Positions 1 through 12,300 of a stretch of DNA of 64,000 nucleotides are shown here, in pieces. Positions within the stretch are counted from its first letter, which is position 1, and each line of letters starts with the position of its first letter. Source of the DNA: Sympetrum striolatum (Eukaryota > Arthropoda > Insecta > Odonata > Libellulidae); assembly GCA_947579665.1 (NCBI GenBank), contig OX388348.1, positions 13,516,001 to 13,580,000 of the forward strand, in the 5' to 3' direction. Position numbers and translations under genes: made by a program. The notes beneath the pieces were generated by a model that saw only the letters and a program-made list of their open reading frames with translations, was not told the DNA's origin and ran no database searches.

Positions 1-1922
1 TTCCTCAGGGCTGCTGAAATGCCGTTTGAAATTTTCTGTCCGGTATATATACTATGCGTCAATCCGGGGGGTCTCTCCTGATTGGTCAATCTGGGGGTCT
101 CTTCTGATTGGTCGAAATTCCTTTCTCCAATTTTTCCCGAATTATTTTATCCCACGCCTTGCTGAGTATGTACCCATCATTTATCTTTGTTTTCCTTACG
201 CTCCTTTCCTTTGAATCCCAAATTCAATATTTTCTGCAATCCTTTGTCCTAAATATCCGGACCATACAATTTTCCCTTCTTTATTTTAATTTCTTCATTG
301 AAAAATCCTTTTCTCTCTCACTTTTCCCTTCCTCTTTTGTGATTCGATTAACCAGGCTCACCTTTTCCATCCTACGGCACCTCCGCATCTATAATACCTC
401 CGATTTTTAATATCTTTCTCGATGAAGTAATTTTTTACTTGGAGATGCAGAGAGGGAGAAAAATTCCTTATTGCACGTGTTTCAATTTTTAGTTAAAAAT
501 ATTCATTGATAACCAATAAAAAGATTGGATAATCACTAACATTTTCAGTATATTCATAGTTAGGGTTGAATGAATTACTTTGATCAATATCGTCCGAATA
601 TCCTAAATACGACCATCTATCGTTGTGACAATACGTGGCTTGAAACTGACCTCACCACCGTGGTAATGAAATTTATTAATTTAAATTGAATATTTTAAAA
701 ATAACCTTTCATGCCAAACCTTCTTCAAAATCAACCTTACAACCTTTTAGGTTGTACATATTTGATATTCAACTGGCTGATCTTTTCATGTGAAATATAC
801 GTCATACATCTCAAATGAAGGGCAATCTTCATGTTTCAAAGAGTAATTCTCTAGGTACAGGTTGAGAAGGAATTTGAGATATCTAGGTATTGTTAATAGG
901 CAACTTATCGTTACATATTGCCTGAAAAGGATGAATAATAGATAATTATTTTCACAAATTACCAAGGACTGTGTGTGATTAGTTATCATAATTATAAGTT
1001 ATTCGATTATCAGATATATCACTCTGATGAACGTATTGATTGTGGAGAGCATTTGAAGTCGAAGGATTTTCTTACGCTTTTATGAGGATGAGGGGTTTTA
1101 TGAGTTTCTCATAGGAAGTCCAGAAAGGCTAAATGAATGAATAAAATAAATTAATAAATGAAATAAATAACATTAGATTCGTGCAAATAGAGGTTTTGAT
1201 GATTTTTCATGCGTTATTTGATATATCATAATGCATAATGTCTTCCAATGAAGTATTCTTCATAAAATTATTTAGCTTGAATAAGTATGCATTCAGAATC
1301 TCTTCTATTGATAATTAGTATAATGTATGATAATAGCGTTAATGAATATGTTTTATGATTCATATACCTCGTGAAAATCAAAACGACCATTCCCAACTAA
1401 TAAAATCATAATATCTCCCTTAAAAATTGACTTTTTGTGTCTCCAAAGAATGATGCACGTAATCTAATTTCGAGCAGGGTCATTGAACTTGCGTCGCAGG
1501 ATATCTTCTGCCAACAAACTATTTCCAGAATTCCTTTACCTCGTTTCTAACCAAACAAACTCCGTAATGATATTCTCATACTTTAACGATGAACCTTCAA
1601 AATGCCTCGAGACGGCGCGCCGGGACGGATGCTCCCGGAATACAGATTTCCAGACGGAATTTTTCTCCCAGATATTTTCAGGCACCGTTACGTTAGATAC
1701 GCTGATTCTACGCCTCTAGCAAGTAATAGAGAGGTTGACTTATCAATAGGTCTGATGAAACTTGAAAGATTTTGGGAATTCGTCAACATTACTCTAAAAC
1801 ATTTCCCTGACGCGCTAAATGTAATTGTTTTTCGAAATTAGTAGAATAATAATCGTAATGCGTATTTTAGTAGGACGAGATTGAGAGTATTTAAAATTCG
1901 AAGAAGAAATAAGATGTTTACT
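1..1922. other. Unassigned AT-rich non-coding DNA
   Basis: Both strands are broken into short open frames with no recognisable protein motif. No tRNA-like, terminal-repeat or tandem structure stands out. A small GC-richer patch lies around 1,600-1,690. I see no promoter or exon signal I can support. Confidence 0.5.
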
Positions 1923-2176
1923 TTCTTCTTCGATTAATTCTTCTAGGATTATTTATTCTTCGCTTATTTATTCTTTGATTATTTATTCTTCGATTATTTC
2001 TTCTTCGATTATTTCTTCTTCGATTATTTCTTATTTGATTACTTCTTCTTCATTATTCCTTATAGGATTATTTTTTCTTTGATTATCTATTCTTCGATTA
2101 TTACTTCTTCGATAATTTCTTCTTCGATAAATTTTTTCTTCGATTATTTATTCTTTGATTATTGCTTCGATTATTT
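1923..2176. repeat. 15-bp minisatellite, TTCTTCGATTATTTC type
   Basis: A run of about 17 degenerate copies of a 15-base unit (TTCTTCGATTATTTC and variants with ATTTATTC or TTTGATTA). Units around 1,989-2,033 are almost identical, and the edges decay. The plus strand is strongly pyrimidine-biased. No open frame uses it. It is a simple tandem array, probably formed by replication slippage. Confidence 0.85.
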
Positions 2177-2718
2177 TAATGAAATTCCACCAGAGTTCAC
2201 ATAGTACATTTAATTTTGAGACTATTAGATCTCTTCTTACATTTGACCTCCGTCATATAGATGTTAAAGAACAGATTGCTTGAAAAAAGGACACAGAAGA
2301 AAACTACATTTCAGTTTTAAAAAACTAAGTTTCGCTTAGGAAAAAATATGCTCCTCAACAGGAAAACACCCGCGAGAAGGGGTGTGTGAAAAACCTGCTA
2401 AAGCTGCGGATAAGTTCAGTAAATTGCTATGAAAAAGCAGGTTAAGAGATGTCTGAATAAAGGAATATTTTAAATAAATAATATGTTTATTTCATTACAA
2501 ATTCAATATTTGATCGAATAAACTTTTAAAATTGCTTTTTTAGCTATCTAACAATTAATAATAATTAAGTATAAGAATTTGAAAGATGTCTCCCTTAAGA
2601 AATATACCCAAAATGATACTTTATGGACGTGGCTTAAGTTTCGACATTTACGTAAACATGTTCAAGTTGAGAATGTGTAAGAGGAGTGCAATTTGGTGGG
2701 GTGATAGAACCTTTTTGC

Positions 2719-2795
2719 CGGCCGCAGGAAAGGAGCGGTTATTAAGCATGCCAGGACAGTATGAGGTCCTGGGTTCGAGTCCTTGTTATAGCATG
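2719..2795 (+). other. tRNA-like fragment (SINE head or tRNA pseudogene)
   Basis: A good B-box/T-arm motif (GGGTTCGAGTCC, 2771-2782) sits downstream of an A-box-like GGAGCGGTTATTAAGC stretch at about tRNA spacing. Acceptor stems do not pair convincingly, so this is not called a functional tRNA. A tRNA-derived SINE remnant is the likeliest reading. Confidence 0.35.
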
Positions 2796-2799
2796 ATCG

Positions 2800-5305
2800 T
2801 AAAATCAGTACTCATGTATTTGCTGTAAAAACTTAATCGTAATTATTCTCTTTGTAATATCACCTAACCTTGGAATTCCCATAATGTTATTTTGTAGAAA
2901 TGCTCGGTCAATAAATTTAATATGTATTTATTTACAAATTTTGCATTAGTGAGCAGTTAGTTACTTCTCAGCATTTTTTAAAATCATCATAATTAACAAT
3001 AAACTCGCAACGATTTTAGCTAGAACAAGAGTTGGCGCTGATGAGGATCGATAAAATCGATTGGATCTCAGAAATGTCCATATTAATTCGTTTGTATTGC
3101 TTTGCCTTACATTTACATATGTGATCTATTTTAAGACATTATCAGGAATGCTTTCTTAACTCTTTGTATTCCTTCCTGTGATTCATCCATTTTCATTCAT
3201 TTTCACTGGCATGAAATTAAAATTAATACCATCGGAATCTACTTCACCATTTTCTTAATTACTTTCTCTGATCATTTTCCTCAAACACTCTTTGCAATCA
3301 CCTGATGCCAACTCAAGATGTGATTCTCCTTGTTTCCCTTTCTTTTCCGTTCCCTTTTATATTATTTCCTCCTCATCCGTTTTCGACACTTCCTCGTTCG
3401 CTCTCCCATTCATCCGTATTTCTATCATTTGAGCCAAATCTCAAAGGATCCCTGAATATTAAGGTGTCTCTTTTTAATAAGATCTGAATTCCTCACCCAA
3501 ACACTCTCGCACTACAATGCAAGGTTCCGACCAATCCCTTCCTGGTTCTTTATCATCTTCCCACGCTCGTCTGAGCCAATCACGCTCCTTCCTTGTAATT
3601 TAACAATGCATTATCCTCTTATTCTCACGATTGGGCTTATGCAGACACAGTTGGGCTCGGATCAGTGTATGGTCACGATGAACACTGGAATCACTGGATT
3701 TAACATTCCCCCGAAACCGCGGAAGGGACAAAAATGTCCCATCTGCGATTCCATTTATTTTGCAACTGTATCTCGACAATTTTATTTAGAATCAGTTGCT
3801 CTATCAAAGAAAGACTTTAAATCATCATAGAGCAATTTTGATTTTTAAAATTGTGTTTTCGTTCCTAAAAACATATTTTAAGTGAAGTTTTAAATGGATT
3901 TCTGCCTGGCATAGGAAATCTAAATTACTTTCCGCTAACATTACAATTTCTTCATTATTAGACTATGTATAGCCTGAGACTGAATACCAAGGGTGTAGTG
4001 ATACCATCATAAAATAGAAATTGTTTAAAACAAGACGAAAGGTCTTATTTGTATATAGATCCAGTACTTATAATCAATGCTTACTCTTCATCATAATCAT
4101 TATGGGCTACTGCTTCAAAGACTGGTTTATTGCTGTTCTCCAACCAATTGGCTGATCTAAGGATCAGGGGGCTTTTGACCCACTCTTCCTTGTTGTCTTT
4201 GCAGTGCAAGCAATTTCCCTAGGATCTTACAAGGATGTTAAATTATCTTCACATTGTGACAAGTTTTCACGTTAAACATAAATCTACTATATTCATCACT
4301 ACAAAACTACAATTAATCAGAGATGAGTCCTTGTTGGCAATTGTCTTAAACCGCCCATCCCTTTGGCAGATCGCCTCTTCTTGTTAAGTTTATAGATCCA
4401 CCCCTGTCTTAAAGAGGGCTAGTTCCCAGCCAATCGCTCAGTTCCATCTTTATTTCTGATAATTACACTAGTCATCACCTGATTCTCACAATTTAACCTC
4501 CGTTTTCATCTGTTTTTCTTCCCTCTCAAAATTCCTTCCAATATTGTTTCTAACATATCATTTCGCCTTGCTATGTACTCGATTATGTTTCCTTTTCATA
4601 TTGAAAATATTTCAAAAAGAATTATTTCGTTATTTGCGCTTAGAAGAACAGGTATCCAGCCTGTCCATTTTATTTTAATCACTCTCCTGTGAAACCACAT
4701 CTCCACAGGTTCGAATCCACAATTTTGTGCTGTCATTACAACTTATGTTCCACATCCATAATAATGTACTCACTAGGTAGGTATTTATAAACTGTTCCCT
4801 TAAATGCAAGCTGGTAATATTTGATGTCAGCAGTTTTCACGTGTAAAATTGCCTTTTATCCTTCTACCAATCTATTTACCATTTTGCTCTCTCTTCTATT
4901 TTTGCTGTAGATCTTGTTATCTAGATAGCAGAATGATTCGGCCCGTTGCGATGCCCATTAATACACTAAATTAATAATTTTCTTCCCTGACTCTGATGTA
5001 GACCATGACTTATGCGGAAGTCTATGGTTAAATAAAATACGTTTAAATAGAGATTCATGTGTCATAAATAATCTTTACTATGTACGATATAATCCTTACA
5101 TACCCTGGCATACAATATTCATTTCAAGAAATACGTATTTCTTTTATATTTTAGACTCCATATTCCTCTACATAATGAATTGAGGGTTTCGGGATGAGGG
5201 TATAGCGTAGATTGGGCTAAGTAAGTTGGGTTGATAAGAAAACAAAGACGGATGTGTGCTAGAGATGATTGGAGAAGAGAGGGTTTTGATTGAAGTAATT
5301 GAAGG
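2800..5305. other. Unassigned AT-rich non-coding DNA
   Basis: Only short chance open frames, none with a recognisable domain. I see no tandem repeat, hairpin or tRNA-like element strong enough to list. Confidence 0.45.
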
Positions 5306-5308
5306 TCA

Positions 5309-5434
5309 ACAGACGAAATGGTTGACCAAATATTGAGACGAGATCGATTGCTAAGGAAAGTAATTGAGGGTGGAATACATTTAGGAAGTCTAGGGGAAGA
5401 AAAAGGTGGGAAATGTTCAATGGCACAAGGATAG
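5309..5434 (+). pseudogene. Relic of a LINE reverse-transcriptase C-terminus
   Basis: From the ATG at 5318 a short frame reads MVDQILRRDRLLRKVIEGG and then degenerates to a stop at 5432. The pattern H/Q-ILRR-D/E-xLL-R/K-xVIEG is the familiar C-terminal segment of reverse transcriptases of RTE/CR1-like insect LINEs. Usually it is followed by a basic R-x-E-G-K-R stretch, which is not seen here. No upstream RT motifs survive in frame, so this would be a very short 5'-truncated remnant. The assignment rests on one motif from memory. A 137-residue antisense frame over 5119-5532 is best read as its shadow. Confidence 0.3.
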
Positions 5435-5934
5435 GGTAACTTACTAAGCAACGAAATGAATGGAATTAAATAATATACTACAATTATGGCGCACCGATGT
5501 CCAAAGTTCACAGGAGAAAATATTTGGCACACAGAAATTTCACAACACTATCTTTATTATGCATACTTCACTTAACAAATGAATCCCTGCAGTTAATGAA
5601 TCTAGATTATGTTAATTAGTGACGATAGTTAACGATCATTAATGCCAATTAAAAGGTATTAATTAATCCTATCGTTAACATTATAAAATGTATATCACCA
5701 TCCTCGTATATGGCTTCTCACCACATTGGCATACAATTCCTTTAACTTTAAATTTGCACTCATTTTCGCGTTCATTTACATTAATATTCTCATTTTTCAT
5801 ATTCAAGCATTCTTTCATAGTTCTCTCCTTAGTTTTAGTACCGTTCACATTCTCCTCGCAGTATTTGTCCTTATTCCTCCCACACTTTGCATACGTCAGG
5901 ACAGTGATTCTATCCCATTAGCATTCAATTTCAA

Positions 5935-6540
5935 TTCAATCCGGCGGTTAATTTCGCCACCTCATCCGAATGCCCATCGAATACTTGTCGCCAATCGCTC
6001 AAAAGGCCTCGGTTACATTTTTCTCCCTAACCAGGAGAGTTAGCCGAGCACATCCTCCGGAGCCTTCCCGGGGAGCCGCTGAATGGATCCCGAATCGAAA
6101 AGGGGAGGCGGAGGTGCTCAAAACGCTTCCGCTTGCGTGAACCATCCTCAGTTGCCATCGTAATTCAGGCCCGTCCTCAAGTAGACCAGTTGGGAGTCCC
6201 TTTAAAGGGTTTCCGAAACTCCCTTTCCTTCGCGCGGCTTAAAGCTGCGTGGTTAAGGGAAGATGGCTGAGGGGTTAGGCTCGGATCGGTTGGTTAACTT
6301 AATTCGGGTAACAATGGGAATCTGGGGCGAATTTAACTGGTTTGGGAGTAGTTCGTTAGTGGGATTACGTGAGGCCCTCAATGTTAGGGACACTTCGGTT
6401 CACTATTCAGCTTCAAAGGGATCAATTTGGAGCTGGAAAGGAAGGTGGTTTTTTATCCCCCCTGGCGGGATCTCTCTTTTAATTAACCCCGAACAAGTTG
6501 GCGAACCTCGCGCGGTGTGATTATGTAGGAAAGAATTTTT
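5935..6540. other. GC-richer island without recognised gene
   Basis: About 600 bp that is clearly richer in G, C and CpG than its surroundings. An 85-residue frame (6263-6520, plus) is open, but it has no motif I know and a GC-rich stretch yields such frames by chance. It could be a promoter or enhancer region or an unrecognised exon. Confidence 0.3.
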
Positions 6541-6671
6541 GAATTGTTGTAGTTACCTTCCCTTGGAAGATTTGTTTCCATGAAGGAGGCTCAGACGTCA
6601 GTCCTGTGGGAGGAGGGATAGGTTATGCTTTACTGGTTAATGAAGTCTACTTTCCGATTGTGTGTCAAAGC

Positions 6672-6941
6672 GAGGAGTCAATGGTGGGTCTCAGTTGAAT
6701 ATTATTTTTCCTATTACGTATTAAATGATTGTAAGTCGCTTATTCTTTCGTTAAAGAGTTCCACAATTGGTTTTTTTTCTGAATAGGCTTCCTTTGTACA
6801 AGGCCTTGATTAAATACCACATGGCCGAAAATTGTTGAGGGCGATCCCAAAGAGATACCTAGAAAATAAAGGTCACACTTTCATCAAGGTTTTATTAGCC
6901 ATGAACTTGTAATTTAAATAATATTATTTGCGATGGATGAC
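6672..6941 (+). repeat. Dispersed repeat family R1, copy i
   Basis: The first of four related copies. Landmarks shared in order are GAGTCAATGGTG, a TTGTAAGTCGC-like stretch, a GGCTTCCTTT stretch, TTGATTAAATACC, CGAAAATT, TTTCATCAAGGTTTTA, TTAGCC.TGAACTT and a final GATGGAT. All copies have the same orientation. I do not recognise the family. No ORF or clear terminal repeats are visible. Confidence 0.6.
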
Positions 6942-6949
6942 GTTTTCAA

Positions 6950-7163
6950 GGATTGAATTTCTTTTAGTATTTAATATAAGAGTTCTTTCATTTTCTTGAC
7001 TAAGTTTTCGTCGTGTAGGGCCTTGAATAAATACAAGATGATCGAAAATTATTGTAGATGTTCCTTGGGAGAATGTTTGGGAAATAATGAAAAACACTTT
7101 CATCGAGGTTTTATTAGCCTTGAACTTGTGCTTTAAATACTTATTTTGCAATGGATTCGGTTA
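6950..7163 (+). repeat. Dispersed repeat family R1, copy ii (5'-shortened)
   Basis: Abuts copy i head-to-tail. It repeats its second half: GGGCCTTGAATAAATAC, GATCGAAAATTATTG, TTTCATCGAGGTTTTATTAG, CCTTGAACTTGTG and CAATGGATTCGGTT. The first ~60 bp of the family are missing or too diverged to align by eye. Confidence 0.55.
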
Positions 7164-7404
7164 AAAAATTATATTAAAGGAGCAGTATTAATGATTCGCG
7201 AAATTTTCTGGCAGTATTATCCAAATTCAGGCTATCTCAGTAACTTCTTGCCAGATATTTTCGCTGATTCTTCTATACAGTCCTTTAAGGTTTATTTTTT
7301 ACTTCTTTTTGCTTACTTTAAGGTTTATGTTTGACTCTATTTTGCGTACACCTTGTATTTGTCAATCACTTAACAAAATGACAGAAGTGCTCTTGTTTGA
7401 TCTA

Positions 7405-8135
7405 CTACTGATCCCCATGAATAACTTCATGGGGATCAATTTAATTTATTTAATATACCTGTAATCTAATACGAGGAGTGAATAGTGAGCATCAGTAGAA
7501 TATTATTTAATCTTGCACGTATTAAGGGTTTGTAAGTAGCATAGTCTTTAGTTAAAACATTCCTTGATTCGGTTTTACTCTTGAACGGGCTTCCTTTAGA
7601 CGATCCCTAATTGAATACCGAATAGTCGAAAATTATTGAATGTATTCTGAGAGAAAAAAATCAAAAAAATAAAAATATATATTTTCATGAGCGTTTTAGC
7701 CTTGAACATTCGATTTAAATACTTTTCTTTGCAATGGATTCAGTCTTTCAGTATTATCTTATTAAGGTCCACCGTAGTTAGTGTTTGACATATATCATCA
7801 CTGGTTTTTCTTTTCAGTTTCTCTCAGCTTTATTTTTACGAGTATGACTTTTCATTATCAACCAACCAATGAAAGGAATTGACATTCAAAATTTTATATG
7901 GATCAAAATGATTAATTTTATTAACATGTTATATGTACTTTATTATCACCAACGTATTTCATAACCTATTTAGAAACTAAATTTATTATTCTTTTAGGAA
8001 ATTTATCATGAGATTAAGTGATACATAATGACTCCTTGATTCATTCTTTTCCTTGTTTGTGGATATGTAGGAAAAACAAATAGCCCTATTCAATGTTTTC
8101 TAATCTTTATCACGTTGATATCATTATAAGGTATC
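7405..8135 (+). repeat. Dispersed repeat family R1, copy iii, extended
   Basis: Begins with ATAACTTCATGGGGATCAA and runs through GTGAATAGTGAGCATCAG to the GCAATGGATTCAGTC end near 7745. A second block (8054-8135, TTTGTGGATATGTAGGAA onward) is shared with the copy at 13.5-14.0 kb. About 300 unshared bases lie between the blocks here, whereas about 30 separate them in the other copy. The two long copies therefore share a composite unit of at least 450 bp, with an insertion here or a deletion there. Confidence 0.55.
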
Positions 8136-8190
8136 AATAATATTGTCTTAAACAGCTCCCTTTTACAGCTGTGGGCGTTTCGCGCAAATA

Positions 8191-8267
8191 GGCCTCCTCC
8201 AGGAATCGAACCAGGGGCCGCTTTTACGAAAGACGAACGCGCTAGTCACGTTTCTATTCTGGAGCTC
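8191..8267 (-). other. tRNA-like sequence (SINE head)
   Basis: Read on the minus strand it contains an A-box-like GACTAGCGCGTTCGTC and a T-arm CCTGGTTCGATTCCTGG with good self-complementarity. The acceptor and anticodon stems are imperfect, so a tRNA-derived SINE or decayed tRNA is more likely than a gene. It lies just downstream of the R1 copy iii block, as a similar tRNA-like element does at 14.1 kb. Confidence 0.4.
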
Positions 8268-8388
8268 CATTCACATCAGCGGTTCTCTTATAATTTCAAA
8301 TATACTCCTTATGTTCGTCTTAATTGAATTTTATTGAAATGAACGTTCATTAGAGAACAGAAACATTGAATTCGTAAAACAGTTGACT

Positions 8389-8468
8389 TGCTTACCTTGG
8401 TGGTACAACTACTAATATGATTTTCCTTCAGAGCTAATATATTGGGTTCGAGCCCCAGCTAATCGAGC
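8389..8468 (+). other. tRNA-like fragment
   Basis: The B-box GGGTTCGAGCCCC (8454-8466) follows an A-box-like TTGGTGGTACAACTA by about 45 bases. The remaining stems do not fold as a clean cloverleaf. Probably a SINE or tRNA remnant. Confidence 0.35.
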
Positions 8469-8908
8469 TTTCCTTATTAGGGCAGGATTGTTGGCGATTA
8501 TCTCTTTACATTAATTTACGTCCCTCGTATGATTGACCTATCAAGGTTTGTTTGTTTTGATAATGCGAACGAATACATGGAAAAACCATTATGTACTATT
8601 TATTCTTATATCTCTCAATGCGTTGATGCGCTTTGAAATTCCTTGCAAGAATACTACATAATAATACTAAATTCAATTTTATTAGCTTATGATAACTAAA
8701 TTCTCCTTTTTGTATTATCTATAAAATATTTAGATAACATGCACGTTTAATCTCAGATGCAAAGCAACGTCACGAGTATTTGATACTCGTTGAGAGCATT
8801 TAAATAGTAATAATTACTCCAATGGTAACAAAAAGATCCCAATTACACCAATTTCAACAATTGTTACTATTTACAAAGAGACACAATCTTTCCCTAGCCA
8901 GAAAAATC

Positions 8909-8976
8909 CTACTAGACGGGTTCCGAACCCGGGACCTGGGCGCTCTAGCACGCCAACCACTCCGTCACCGCAGCCG
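8909..8976 (-). other. tRNA-derived SINE head or tRNA pseudogene next to tRNA-Thr
   Basis: On the minus strand a tRNA-like domain is well preserved. It has a D-arm/A-box region (GACGGAGTGGTTGGCG), an anticodon-like stem (GGCG...CGCC) and a T-arm with stem CGGG/CCCG around loop TTCGGAA. It starts only a few bases beyond the T-run that follows the tRNA-Thr on the same strand. The short anticodon arm and lack of a clean acceptor stem favour a SINE head over a second tRNA gene. Confidence 0.5.
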
Positions 8977-8978
8977 GT

Positions 8979-8982
8979 AAAA
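8979..8982 (-). terminator. Pol III T-run terminator of tRNA-Thr
   Basis: Four consecutive T residues on the minus strand, about five bases after the discriminator base of the tRNA-Thr. This is the normal position and minimal length for an RNA polymerase III terminator. Confidence 0.6.
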
Positions 8983-8986
8983 GAAT

Positions 8987-9059
8987 TGCCTCCTGAGAGA
9001 ATCGAACTATCGACCCCTGGTTTACAAGACCAGTGCTCTAACCACTGAGTTAAGGAGGC
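8987..9059 (-). tRNA. tRNA-Thr (anticodon UGU), slightly degenerate
   Basis: The minus strand folds as a 73-base cloverleaf. The acceptor stem is a perfect GCCTCCT/AGGAGGC with discriminator A at 8987. The D-arm is ACTC...GAGC with one A-C mismatch. The anticodon stem is a perfect CTGGT/ACCAG with loop CTTGTAA, giving UGU, which reads the threonine codon ACA. The variable loop is GGGTC. The T-arm is GATAG/CTCTC with one T-C mismatch around TTCGATT. The internal A and B boxes are intact and a TTTT terminator follows. Metazoan tRNA-Thr(UGU) usually has GCTC in the D stem and GAGAG in the T stem. Two stem substitutions therefore raise the chance of a recently decaying or SINE-related copy. Confidence 0.72.
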
Positions 9060-9327
9060 GGCTATTTAATTTGGGAATTATGGTTTATCGCGATTAAGTC
9101 ACTTAATGGTAGCATACATAGATTACATTTCTCATATTTTGGAAATAATTACTATGAAATATTAGTATGTAAAACGTGTGACGTAAATATTTTTCATCAT
9201 ATTAAATGTTATCATTGGAATAAATTTCAGACTATTAGGAATGTGCGTACATCTTTCTTCTCATACTTTTCGTTTATCTCACCTTCCACATCCTCAAACT
9301 ATCGGAAATCAGGCTTTAATAGGAGAG

Positions 9328-9382
9328 GCGGAGTAGCTCAGGGGTGTAATAAATTAAGCTGCGTTAGAGTCCAATAATTCCA
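9328..9382 (+). other. Degraded tRNA-like fragment
   Basis: A strong A-box-like string (GAGTAGCTCAGGGGTG) is present, but no convincing T-arm follows at the right distance. Listed as a weak tRNA-derived remnant in the cluster around 8.2-9.4 kb. Confidence 0.25.
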
Positions 9383-12300
9383 GTTGCCATAACAACTCCC
9401 TGGAAATGTGAAACGTGATAAAACGAGATAGCTCATTAATTTATTACTGGAATAGGGAATAATATAGCCCATGAGAATTATTGCATGAAGATAATTAAAA
9501 ATTTAAACCTAATTTTAATATAATTCAATATATTTTTTTAACAAAGCTATCCTTCTCGATACATTCTTCTATAAAAAATTTTCCCAAATAATTTATATAA
9601 ATTTTAGTAGCTTCTAGTGATGAATATTCAACGTTTCTAATTATTGTCTTTTTTAATATTAAAAGAAAAGATGTAGTAAACTAATTGAATCATAAATATA
9701 AATGTAGATAATTCATTCTTTCAGCACAAAATTTTTATTGAACTATTAACCGCTTCAGGGTACGTATTCTCGGTTCCCTTTAGGTATAGAATAGGGGGAA
9801 ATCTTTACACTGTTTGTTTATTATTGTATCATTGTTGTCCATGACTCTGCTGTTACGAAAGCCACTGAAGGAAATGCAAAATAAGGAAGGATGCAGAGTA
9901 ATGTCGTTCCTTTTAGTCATTGAGTGCTGTAAAAATTATTCTTCAAAAAGAAAGACTGCTGCATATCCTTTAATACTTTTCCTAGCTTTTAAAGCCATAT
10001 GTCTTTAAAATGGTCCCTTGCTTACCGAGGAATAAATGGAAATATATGTCCTATATTTCCAACAGCTTAGATACTGTTGGAGTAAACAACTCATCGTGCT
10101 TCAGTATTGCAAATTACATTACTTGAGCGATAGACCGATATCGAAATCTAATTGAATTATTCTGAAAGGATCTGTTTTTTCGACAAAAAAATACTAAGAG
10201 ACTATCGGTTTAGGCACTACAGTGTCTGAGTAAGTCTACAACGAGCATACGGTTCTGAAAACAGAAAGGAGATATGTATGTCTGAATTATATCTTTTTGC
10301 TTCAACCACTTTTCACAATATGTTTTTAGCGCTACCGTGGTCCTTATTGAATCAGGCTTTAAAAATTATAATATCAAATACAAGTCATCATCATACGTTG
10401 CTATATAGCTTGGAATTATGATAGTTATGATAGATAATCAAGAGTAGAAATAAGGGAAAATAGAAGTAGGAGTGATTGACATTTGAGCTATAATCATTCT
10501 AATTCATATGTATATCTATAAAATGTTCGTATTTTTCTGCATTATGCATTGAATACGTGAATCTGTAAAATAATTTTATGGATTTTTGATCCCGCTTGAA
10601 GTTATTTCATCACTCGAAAATTTTGGAAAAATTGTCACTTAGATTTAAGCTCATTAAAAATCCAATAATTACATGGTAGCACTATTAACTGCAATCTCAA
10701 GTGTCCTAAGCCCTTCTAAACTTGTAATCTTCCGCTCAAAGGAACGAGCGTTTTAATTACTCTTGGCATTAGCGCCACCTCTTAGAAGTTTCTCGGCGAT
10801 ATTTTTGTAAGACTTAATAATTTTGGAAGAATTCAAGGACGCGATTTTCTCTAAACTTAGACATTTTCTAGCGTGGGAACCCCTTAGATTGCAGTTTTTT
10901 GTCTGCGGACTGTAAGTATGTTGGCTTTCCTTTTAAGCCGTCCGTAGCCTACTTTCCGAAGTGAGAAAGGCTTAGAAACTCCCATGAGCGAGCACTTTCT
11001 AGTTTACGTGCCAATATTTCGAAGATATTTGACTTGGTTTTCGGCCCTGATAAAAATATGCCTCCGTAGCTTGATTTAATTTCCTGTTTATCAAGGGGCC
11101 GGAGTGAGTTGAATCCAATGGGAAGAGTTAATTTTCCATCAGTAGCTCACCAGAAACTTACTTAACTACTACTAAGTAAGACCACGCTTATGTAATGAGT
11201 TGTGAAAGATAGTACCACTTCATAGCTTCTTACTACTCTTTATGGCTCTCTTGTTGTCTATAATAGATCGGTGAAAGTTTGTAATGTATTGCTTCTCTTG
11301 TCCAACAATATCTTCATACTGTCTTTTTTCCGCTATATATCTTACATGAAATACTAAGTAATAAAAATTATCGTGTTCTATAGTTGATACATCTTTAAAA
11401 ATTTCTCTGCATGGAAAATTTGAATAATATGTAGCGTGTGAAATAATTTCTTCTACTCTCCTAATAATGATATACACACATCACATTGCTTCTATGGAAA
11501 TGGAATGGAATGAAATGATGTATATAGAAATAACTAATTATATGGGCAAGTTTTGAATTTGCAGTCTGTCTTTACTTTTGCGTTATGCGAAACATTATGC
11601 TAACTAGCTCAATAGCTACTAATTAGTATATTAACGTTGAATATTTATAAATACGATGAAACATACATTATATCGATTTTATATTACTTATCAAAGCACT
11701 TGATAAATATTTCGCGACAAACCCTCAGATCTGACTATAGATATATTAAGTGGCTAAAGGTGTAGCACATTTTATAAATTAAATTTTTAGATTGCTAGAA
11801 AATAAATCTAATTGGATCAAATGAAAAACAGAAAACCAATCTGTTACAATTTCTTAGCTCAATAAAGATAATATGAGGCTTTGATGAGGGAATAGCAGAA
11901 GACAATTAGTAAAATTTATACGTAATTTTCCGCTCATTATATATTAAAATTGAAATACTTGGTTAAATCGATTATGAAATATAGCTGTTATTACCCATGA
12001 TAATTGCTATCAAGAGGATATACGTAGTTTGTAAGTAGGTTTTGTAGATTGCTTTTCTCTAAAGAAACTGATTATATATAATTAGAGAAGGATTGATGCC
12101 TAATTATCTCTGAATTTAATTGGCCATGCGATATGTTGTTTGCAGTCATAGATGATATATCGTGATAACATGATATTCAGTTTTCAACACGTTTACAATG
12201 GCAGAGAAGAAGTTAAGAAATAGTCAGAACCCAACTCGAGAAAACGGGTAAATAAGTAGAGAGAAATTTAAGTTGCACCGTTTGTAATATGCAATGGCAA

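Noticed and set aside
10687..10896. 210-bp element with 11-bp inverted ends (AACTGCAATCT)
   Set aside because: Short inverted repeat, no target duplication, no second copy in the window.
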